A stretch of 32,410 nt of DNA from the NCBI GenBank assembly GCA_002346545.1, contig DEAA01000017.1, positions 19,518-51,927 on the forward strand. The letters run 5' to 3'. Each line of letters opens with the position of its first letter. Positions within the stretch are counted from its first letter, which is position 1. A model generated the notes under the pieces. It had not been told where the DNA came from and made no database searches. It worked only from the letters and a program-made list of their open reading frames with translations. The translations under genes and the position numbers were made by a program. The stretch is from Acidobacteria bacterium UBA2994. Lineage in GTDB: Bacteria > Acidobacteriota > Vicinamibacteria > Vicinamibacterales > UBA8438. Positions 24,188 through 32,410 of this stretch are shown one piece after another.

Positions 24188-25777
24188 TTGAAGATCGTGA
24201 TTGCTGATCCACTGCCCAGTTCGGCCGCCGACCTCTTCCGCGAACGCGGCTGGGAAGTCGACGCTGAGACCGGACGCGACCCCGACGTGCTTTACGAAGC
24301 ACTCGCTGACGCCGACGCTATCGTAGTTCGCAGCGCCACCCAGGTCGACGCCGCGCTTATCGCCCGCGCGCCGAAGCTGCGCGTCATCGCCCGGGCCGGT
24401 ACCGGCGTGGACAACGTCGATCTGGATGCGGCCAGTGCTGGCGGCATCCTGGTGGTCAACGCTCCAGGGGCCAATAGCATCAGTGTCGCTGAACACGCCT
24501 TCGCTCTAATCCTCGCCTCGGCCCGAAACATTGCCCAGGCGGACCATCACATGAAAGAGGGGCGTTGGGAGAAGAAGCGCCTCACTGGGACCGAGCTGCG
24601 AGGCAAGACCCTCGGAGTGGTCGGTTTGGGCAGGATCGGCCGTGCGGTTGTCCAGCGAGGACATGCGTTCGGGATGCGTGCTGTCGCCCACGATCCATTC
24701 ATCGCCGAACAGGCAGCCGACGACATCGGCGTTACCTTGCTCGAGCTCGACGGCCTGTGCGCCGAGGCCGACTTTATCACCCTCCACATGCCTGCCACCG
24801 GAGACCGTCCGCTGTTTGACGCCCCTCGGCTGGCGCGCTGCAAGCCAACCGCCTGCATCGTAAACACAGCGCGGGGCAGCCTCATCGACGAGGATGCACT
24901 TGTCGCCGCCATCGAAGAAGGCCGCCTGGGAGGCGCCGGGCTGGACGTCTTCGCAAGCGAGCCGGCGACCGACCGGCCGGTCACGCGCTTACCCCAGGTC
25001 GTTGCCACCCCGCATATCGCCGGTTCGACGCGTGAGGCGCAGGAACTTGTTGCTATCGAGACCGCTGGTTGCGTGCGTGACTACCTGGAAACCGGGCTCG
25101 TGCGAAATGCGGTGAACTACGCGTCGCTCCCACCGGATGAATTGAAACGGATCCAGCCCTTCGCCACTCTCGCGGAGCGACTCGGCACCTTCCTCGCTCA
25201 GGTCGCCAAAGGGCGCACCGAGACTGTCGCTCTCCGCTATTACGGCGAACTCGCCGAGGGAAACAACGAGCTACTCGTCGGCGCGACCCTGGTGGGATTC
25301 TTCGGCGCCACCCTTTCGTCCCAGGTGACGCCGATCAATGCGCGAGCACTCGCTCGGGAACGAGGGATCGATATTGTCGAAACTCGCAGCACACGGCCAC
25401 GAAATTTTACGAGCCTGATTTCGGTGAAGCTACACACAAACGAAGGCGAGCACTGGGTCGAGGGCGCTATCTTCGAGCAAGCCGGGCCACGCCTGGTCCT
25501 GCTCGACGGGGTGACGGTCGAAGCTCCCCTCGAGGGCACGCTTGTGGTGATCCGCAACGATGACCGTCTCGGCGTAATCGGCGAGGTCGGCACGATCCTC
25601 GGCCGGCACGAAATCAACATCGCTACGCTGGCGCTGGGACGCGGCACCGACGGCGCGGTCTCTATCTACCGAATCGATCAGACTCCAGACGTAAAAAATG
25701 CGGTCACGGACGTGGTCCTCTCGGACCTCGACGGAATCGATGCCGTCACCAGCGCCGAGATCGTGGTGCTGCCTTAG
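24188..25777 (+). CDS. serA: D-3-phosphoglycerate dehydrogenase (ASB and ACT domain type)
   Basis: A 529-residue enzyme for the first step of serine synthesis, oxidising 3-phosphoglycerate with NAD. The TTG start is seven bases after GAGGA (24176-24180) and gives the family N-terminus MKIVIADPL. The nucleotide motif GLGRIG is at 146-151; the catalytic residues are Arg229 (NTARGSLID), Glu258 (ASEPA) and His276 (TPHIAGS). Residues about 310-440 form the intervening (ASB) domain and about 455-529 an ACT domain (LVVIRNDDRLGVIGEVGTIL), usually the serine feedback site. It is monocistronic here, convergent with a small hypothetical gene. Confidence 0.96.
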   Translation: MKIVIADPLPSSAADLFRERGWEVDAETGRDPDVLYEALADADAIVVRSATQVDAALIARAPKLRVIARAGTGVDNVDLDAASAGGILVVNAPGANSISVAEHAFALILASARNIAQADHHMKEGRWEKKRLTGTELRGKTLGVVGLGRIGRAVVQRGHAFGMRAVAHDPFIAEQAADDIGVTLLELDGLCAEADFITLHMPATGDRPLFDAPRLARCKPTACIVNTARGSLIDEDALVAAIEEGRLGGAGLDVFASEPATDRPVTRLPQVVATPHIAGSTREAQELVAIETAGCVRDYLETGLVRNAVNYASLPPDELKRIQPFATLAERLGTFLAQVAKGRTETVALRYYGELAEGNNELLVGATLVGFFGATLSSQVTPINARALARERGIDIVETRSTRPRNFTSLISVKLHTNEGEHWVEGAIFEQAGPRLVLLDGVTVEAPLEGTLVVIRNDDRLGVIGEVGTILGRHEINIATLALGRGTDGAVSIYRIDQTPDVKNAVTDVVLSDLDGIDAVTSAEIVVLP

Positions 25778-25880
25778 TATTCCAGCCGGGCGTCGCCCCA
25801 ACTGCAGTTTTGCGACGCAGTCTTGCCGAGCTGCCTAACAGGCTCATTCTTCCGCCGTCTACTAGCGGCGAACAGCTAGA

Positions 25881-26432
25881 TCAGGGAAGGGTGAGATGCA
25901 CGGTGGCGTCGCCCTGTCTATCCCGGAGCTCGACGGCGTCGTTCGACACGGCGCGCACCAGATATCGGCCAATGACGTCGTCACCGACGTTCGCAAGGAA
26001 GACTCGACCGGACACTGACAGGATGGCCGTGTAGCGCACCCCGGTGGCTGTCGGCTCGCTCCCGACGCCGGCCAAAGTCACGCTGGGGTGGCGTCCCGAC
26101 GGAGCGTCCGCCAACTCGCGCAGACGCCTCTCCTGGGGCCCGCGCATCGAGACCGTCGGTGGCGCGGCCGGAGCGACGACCGGATTGCGGGGACGGAACG
26201 CAAACGGGTTTCTCGCCGGGACGCGTGGCCGCGGCGCGTGCCCCAGCCGGGCCGTCAGCCGGGTCACTTCATGTGCGAGATCGACCTGAGCCGGAATTGG
26301 CCCCGCCTGCTGCGCTACGACGGCCGCCGTTGGCATTGTGGTCGGCAAAGATGGGACGGTTGTGGCAGACGAAAACCATGCCGCAGCCAGTGCGGCACCC
26401 CCCGCCATCAACACCACTTTCGATCGCGTCAT
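25881..26432 (-). CDS. Hypothetical exported or membrane-anchored protein, PilP/GspC-like C-terminus
   Basis: A 183-residue protein. The ATG at 26432 follows TAGGAG at seven bases. A Lys/Arg start with a hydrophobic helix (about 5-20, VVLMAGGAALAAAWF) is a signal peptide or anchor. A Pro/Ala-rich linker (about 25-110) holds PARNPFAFRPRNP. The C-terminal 60 residues (TAILSVSGRVFLANVGDDVIGRY... ending DATVHLTLP) look like the small beta domain of PilP or GspC in pilus/type II secretion systems: a VGD-x-I-x-x-Y turn, then D-x-VEL. No pilus genes are nearby. The family call is tentative. Confidence 0.7.
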   Translation of the reverse strand: MTRSKVVLMAGGAALAAAWFSSATTVPSLPTTMPTAAVVAQQAGPIPAQVDLAHEVTRLTARLGHAPRPRVPARNPFAFRPRNPVVAPAAPPTVSMRGPQERRLRELADAPSGRHPSVTLAGVGSEPTATGVRYTAILSVSGRVFLANVGDDVIGRYLVRAVSNDAVELRDRQGDATVHLTLP

Positions 26433-26546
26433 CTCTGTACTCCTATCGATCGTACCACGTACCCCTGCTTTTCGAGGTTAAAGGCACGCGAACTTCAAGC
26501 GAGAAGCCCCGGTAAACTGCCGTTCTGTAAAGCCATGTAACATTCC

Positions 26547-29008
<2,462 letters not shown>

Positions 29009-29024
29009 CCCAACGCATCGTACT

Positions 29025-29030
29025 TATAAT
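29025..29030 (+). promoter_or_regulatory. Consensus -10 (TATAAT) just before kdsA
   Basis: TATAAT ends six bases before the GTG start of kdsA (29037), so transcription from it would begin at or next to the start codon. No good -35 is seen 16-18 bases upstream (the pyrG stop lies there). The lack of a Shine-Dalgarno before kdsA fits a leaderless message. Confidence 0.45.
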
Positions 29031-29036
29031 TGAGCG

Positions 29037-29870
29037 GTGTCCGAGATAAGGATCGGCGGCCTCAGGGTGGGCAACGGCGCTCCTCTCGTGCTCATCGGTG
29101 GCCCCTGCGTCATCGAAAGCGAGACGCATGCGCTGACGCTCAGCGGCGCGATCGCGGCAATAACGGCCCGCCTGGGCGTGCCCTTTGTCTTTAAGGCATC
29201 GTTCGATAAGGCGAACCGAACCTCACATCGATCATTCCGCGGGCCTGGTCTCGATCAAGGACTTAAGGTTCTGGCGGCGGTCAAATCGACCCATCAGGTG
29301 CCGATTCTCACCGACATCCATGAACCCGCTCAGGCACGCCCGACGGCCGAGGTCGCCGACGTACTTCAGATCCCGGCCTTCCTCGCGCGTCAAACCGACC
29401 TACTCACGGCTGCCGCCGACACAGGCCGTGCCGTGAACATCAAGAAGGCCCAGTTTATGGCGCCGGACGACATGCGGCACGCGATCGAGAAAGTGCGAGC
29501 GCAGGGCAACGAGCAGATTCTCGTCACCGAGCGGGGCGTTAGTTTCGGCTATCACACCCTGATAGTCGACATGCGCTCCCTCCCACAACTGCGCGCGCTC
29601 GGAACACCGGTCATCTTCGACGTCACACATAGCCTGCAGCAGCCGGGCGCAGGGGACGGAGTGACCCTGGGGCAGGCGGAATACATCACGCCTCTCGCCT
29701 CGGCCGGCGTAGCGGCCGGTATCGACGCGCTGTTTCTCGAGATTCATGACGACCCGCGCCAGGCTCGGAGCGATGCGCAGAACGCGCTGGCTCTCGACCT
29801 GCTCGAACCGTTGCTCCAGCGCCTCCTGCGGATCGACGCCGCCACCCGTTCCCCCTTGAGCGCGCCGTGA
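29037..29870 (+). CDS. kdsA: 3-deoxy-8-phosphooctulonate synthase (metal-dependent class)
   Basis: A 277-residue enzyme condensing arabinose-5-phosphate and PEP to Kdo-8-phosphate. The conserved segments are LVLIGGPCVIES, FKASFDKANRTS and DVTHSLQQPG. Cys24, His198, Glu235 and Asp246 are all offset by 13 from the Aquifex metal ligands Cys11, His185, Glu222 and Asp233, so this is the metal-dependent class; E. coli KdsA has Asn at the Cys position. The GTG at 29037 gives the usual N-terminus but lacks a ribosome site. Its stop overlaps the kdsD GTG (GTGA). Confidence 0.96.
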   Translation: MSEIRIGGLRVGNGAPLVLIGGPCVIESETHALTLSGAIAAITARLGVPFVFKASFDKANRTSHRSFRGPGLDQGLKVLAAVKSTHQVPILTDIHEPAQARPTAEVADVLQIPAFLARQTDLLTAAADTGRAVNIKKAQFMAPDDMRHAIEKVRAQGNEQILVTERGVSFGYHTLIVDMRSLPQLRALGTPVIFDVTHSLQQPGAGDGVTLGQAEYITPLASAGVAAGIDALFLEIHDDPRQARSDAQNALALDLLEPLLQRLLRIDAATRSPLSAP

Positions 29871-30856
29871 CCGACCGACCCCCTCGCTCCCACACTGGCG
29901 TCGACCTCGGCCTGGCCCGTCAGGTCTTGCAGACGGAAGCAGATGCAATCGTTGGCCTGATCGATCGACTCGACGAGCGCTTCGAGCGCGCGGTGAAGCT
30001 ACTGGCCGACTGCCAGGGCCGCGTCATCGTGACCGGCATGGGAAAATCCGGCATCATCAGCCGCAAGCTAGCTGCGACGCTCGCCAGCACCGGCACACCG
30101 GCGTTCTTCCTGCACCCGGCCGAAGCGGTACACGGAGACCTCGGGGTCGTGCAAGGTGACGACATCGTACTGGCCCTCTCCCACAGCGGAGAAACCAGCG
30201 AGATCCTCCGGCTCCTGGAGACGATCCGCCGGGTAGGCGCGAAAGTCATCTCCCTAACCGGCGCCCCTAGATCGTCTCTGGCGGAGACGGCCGACATCAC
30301 CCTGGACTGCAGCGTGACCGGCGAGGCCTGTCCGATGAACCTCGTGCCGACGGCTAGCACGACAGCGGCTCTGGCACTCGGAGATGCACTGGCGATGACA
30401 CTTCTCGAACGAAAGGGGTTCCGGAGAGAGGATTTCGTGAGCCTGCACCCTGGTGGCGGGCTCGGCAAGCGGCTACTGCGCGTCGACCACCTGATGAGTA
30501 GCGGTCCTGCCCTGCCTCTGGTTCGGCAGGAAGCATCGGTGGCCGCGGTGCTGGCGGAAATGTCCGCCAAGGGTCTCGGCATGACGTGTGTCATCGATGC
30601 CGACGCCCGGATCGCTGGTGTCATCACCGACGGTGATCTCCGTCGCCGGCTAGCCTCCCGCGGCGGCGCACTCGAAGGAGCCGCCAGCGCGCTGATGACC
30701 GACACTCCGCGCACGATTGGCCCGGACATGCTGGCTGCCGAGGCGCTTCAACTGATGGAAACGTATCGGATCACCTCGCTGGTGGTCGTCGACCCAGACA
30801 AGCGTCCGCTCGGGGTCCTCCACCTGCACGATCTCTGGCGCACCGAGCTGTTCTGA
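29867..30856 (+). CDS. kdsD: Arabinose-5-phosphate isomerase (SIS plus two CBS domains)
   Basis: A 329-residue enzyme producing arabinose-5-P from ribulose-5-P for KdsA. The SIS domain (about 38-180) has VTGMGKSGIISRK and LSHSGETSEI. Lys60, Glu112, Glu153 and His194 match E. coli KdsD Lys59, Glu111, Glu152 and His193 with an offset of one. Two CBS motifs fill the rest (about 207-265 and 273-329), likely nucleotide or CMP-Kdo sensing. GTG start overlaps the kdsA stop; the TGA overlaps the lapB ATG by one base. Confidence 0.95.
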   Translation: MTDRPPRSHTGVDLGLARQVLQTEADAIVGLIDRLDERFERAVKLLADCQGRVIVTGMGKSGIISRKLAATLASTGTPAFFLHPAEAVHGDLGVVQGDDIVLALSHSGETSEILRLLETIRRVGAKVISLTGAPRSSLAETADITLDCSVTGEACPMNLVPTASTTAALALGDALAMTLLERKGFRREDFVSLHPGGGLGKRLLRVDHLMSSGPALPLVRQEASVAAVLAEMSAKGLGMTCVIDADARIAGVITDGDLRRRLASRGGALEGAASALMTDTPRTIGPDMLAAEALQLMETYRITSLVVVDPDKRPLGVLHLHDLWRTELF

Positions 30857-32076
30857 TGGACGATAGCCTGACGCTCCTCTCCGTGTTTGTGACGCTACTG
30901 GCTGGACTCACAGCCGGCAAGGCCTGGGAGCGATACAAGCTACGAGAGGGCCGCTGGATCGACCGACGTAAGGCACGCGAATCCCCGCACTACATCCTGG
31001 GCCTCAACTTTCTGGTATCGAACCAGCTGGATCTGGCGATCGAAGAACTGACGACGGCTGCCGCCATCGACGCCGATGCCCTAGAAATTCACTTGATTCT
31101 GGGCAACTTGTACCGCGAGAAGGGGCAGGTCAATCGCGCCATAAAGATGCACCAGCAGCTACTGCAGCGCCCAAAACTGACGAAACTGGAGCAGGCCTAC
31201 GTCCTTCTGTGCCTGGGCCTCGACTTTCGTCGAGGCGGTTTCGTGGATCGGGCACTCGAAGCCTTTACCGAGGTTCTTCGCTTTGACGGCAACAATCAGT
31301 ACGCCCTCCTCAACCTGCAGAAGCTGTACGAGGAACAGCACCAATGGGCGGAGGCCCATGCAATCCGCGAGCGGCTCGCCGCACTGACCGAAGATCAACA
31401 GCAGCCGATGCACCAAGCGATTCTGGCCTACCTGGAAACCCAGATCGGGCTCGACGCCATGAGCCGCGACGAGGCTGACGCGGCGGTTAGCCGCTTCGAG
31501 TCGGCGATCGCGCTCGACGAAGCTGCGCTTCCCGCCTATCTCAATCTTGGCGACCTCGAGCGCCAGCGTGGGCGGATCGCCGAAGCGATTGATTTGTGGG
31601 AACGCGTGATCGAGATCGCGCCTGAAAGAGCGTATCTCGTGTTCGACCGGATTGACGCTGCTACCCGCCAGCAGGGCGACGACCGGAGGTTCCCTGCCCT
31701 GTGCCGGCGCCTCATCCAGACCAATCCGCAGGACTGGCGCGCACGGCTCGCGATAGGACGCCATCTCACCGACCATGCGCAACCGGCCGAGGCGTTGACC
31801 CACCTGTTCGACTCCCTGGTGCACAATCCGCACGCGCTCTCGATCCACCAGGCCGTTTGGCAGGCGCTCGCCGAGATACAGTTCGATGCCGAACGGGTAC
31901 AGCGCTACATGGAGCTCACGCGAGAGGCTGTGTTCTACCTCGACCCCCACATCTGCATACGGTGCCGCTATCGCAGCACCGAGTTGCTCTGGCAGTGCCC
32001 CCAGTGCCACGAGTGGAACACCTTCGTCGAGGAACGCATGACCCCAGCGGAGGATCGTGAAAACGCGCCCCGCTGA
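30856..32076 (+). CDS. lapB: LapB/YciM-like TPR protein with C-terminal rubredoxin-like site
   Basis: A 406-residue inner-membrane protein: an N-terminal transmembrane helix (about 5-21), several TPR repeats (about 43-350), and a C-terminal metal site Cys367-x2-Cys370 with Cys381-x2-Cys384 (CIRCRYRS; CPQCHEWNT). In E. coli LapB docks FtsH to LpxC and so controls LPS synthesis. The whole layout, including the rubredoxin-type tetracysteine, is the LapB pattern. Placed after three Kdo genes it fits LPS quality control in this organism. It overlaps coaE by 20 bases. Confidence 0.88.
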   Translation: MDDSLTLLSVFVTLLAGLTAGKAWERYKLREGRWIDRRKARESPHYILGLNFLVSNQLDLAIEELTTAAAIDADALEIHLILGNLYREKGQVNRAIKMHQQLLQRPKLTKLEQAYVLLCLGLDFRRGGFVDRALEAFTEVLRFDGNNQYALLNLQKLYEEQHQWAEAHAIRERLAALTEDQQQPMHQAILAYLETQIGLDAMSRDEADAAVSRFESAIALDEAALPAYLNLGDLERQRGRIAEAIDLWERVIEIAPERAYLVFDRIDAATRQQGDDRRFPALCRRLIQTNPQDWRARLAIGRHLTDHAQPAEALTHLFDSLVHNPHALSIHQAVWQALAEIQFDAERVQRYMELTREAVFYLDPHICIRCRYRSTELLWQCPQCHEWNTFVEERMTPAEDRENAPR

Positions 32077-32410
32077 GACGCCCGCCCGTGTGCGACGCGT
32101 CGTACTGACCGGAGGCATCGCGACCGGCAAGAGTTACACGCTGCAACGGTTCGCCATGCTTGGCGCGCCGACCTGCGACGCCGACGACATCGCCCGGACC
32201 GTACAGGCACCGAACGGGGCCGCCTGGAGCGGACTACGCGACCGCTTCGGCCCAGACGTGTTCGACGCCAGCGGACACCTGAACCGGCGAATGCTCGGCG
32301 CGGTGGTATTCAGTGACCCACAGGCCCTGGCCGATCTCAATGCCCTCGTCCATCCCCACGTCCGGCAGGCTATCGAGCATTGGCTCGCCGAGCTCGATCC
32401 AGCCTCGGGG
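32057..32410 (+). CDS. coaE: Dephospho-CoA kinase (3' end cut by the window)
   Basis: The first 118 codons of CoaE, which phosphorylates dephospho-CoA in the last step of CoA synthesis. The P-loop LTGGIATGKS and the segment DADDIART, followed later by HPHVRQAIEHWL, are characteristic. The GTG at 32057 has GGAGG at 32049-32053, only three bases away; a second in-frame GTG at 32090 would remove an 11-residue leader and is a possible alternative. It begins inside lapB, indicating translational coupling. Confidence 0.9.
   Translation, partial: MKTRPAETPARVRRVVLTGGIATGKSYTLQRFAMLGAPTCDADDIARTVQAPNGAAWSGLRDRFGPDVFDASGHLNRRMLGAVVFSDPQALADLNALVHPHVRQAIEHWLAELDPASG

Noticed and set aside
25778..25880. 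Intrinsic terminator between serA and the convergent hypothetical gene
   Set aside because: Only short stems (GGGC-GTC-GCCC and AACTGCAGTT) with a weak T-run; not strong enough to call.

Overview
The window is dense, GC-rich bacterial chromosome with short intergenic gaps, many GTG/TTG starts and many overlapping stop/start pairs. Kdo genes (kdsB, kdsA, kdsD) and a LapB homologue imply a Gram-negative cell with LPS. A b6-type quinol:cytochrome c complex with a multiheme cytochrome, a ferredoxin-linked 2-oxoglutarate oxidoreductase and a stand-alone PGI of the TAL-PGI type would suit an Acidobacteriota-like organism (Vicinamibacteria-like). That placement is inferred from gene content only. 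No phage, IS element, CRISPR array or clear tRNA/rRNA was seen; this looks like core chromosome.

Layout. (1) 1-2063, + strand: the tail of an unidentified gene, then glnK-amtB (ammonium sensing and uptake), preceded by a sigma-54-like promoter and palindromes. (2) 2064-5249: an 18-bp-arm hairpin fills the whole gap to a convergent TtuC/DmlA-like dehydrogenase. A type III CoA-transferase follows, divergent from a crotonase that lacks both usual hydratase glutamates. (3) 5243-9723: pgi-pgl-pncB overlap on the - strand, divergent from pncA. This covers sugar-phosphate metabolism plus nicotinamide salvage (PncA then PncB). (4) 9746-16414, - strand: one likely operon with its own promoter. It encodes a membrane HEAT-repeat protein, a Rieske protein, cytochrome b6, an enlarged subunit IV and a 947-residue membrane-anchored coiled-coil cytochrome with eight CXXCH motifs. 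(5) 16441-23767, - strand: mdh-sucC-sucD, then korA-korB-ndk-(DUF2905)-dcd, i.e. the 2-oxoglutarate-to-succinate and malate/oxaloacetate TCA steps with ferredoxin as electron carrier, plus nucleotide enzymes. (6) 23768-24187: a 420-base divergent spacer with several inverted repeats. (7) 24188-32410: serA, a convergent small secreted or anchored protein, then the tightly packed + strand run kdsB-pyrG-kdsA-kdsD-lapB-coaE (the last cut by the window end).

How they work together: KOR, succinyl-CoA synthetase and MDH supply reduced ferredoxin, nucleoside triphosphate and NADH. The bc-type complex probably oxidises menaquinol and passes electrons out through its octaheme cytochrome. The kds/lapB run makes and regulates LPS, with PyrG supplying the CTP that KdsB uses. 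The strongest candidate for an under-described system is the bc complex: b6-type cytochrome b with the heme-c_i cysteine, an oversized subunit IV and a coiled-coil octaheme partner. Other notable items are a terminator hairpin inside pncA, a probably leaderless kdsA message, and the palindrome-rich mdh-serA spacer.
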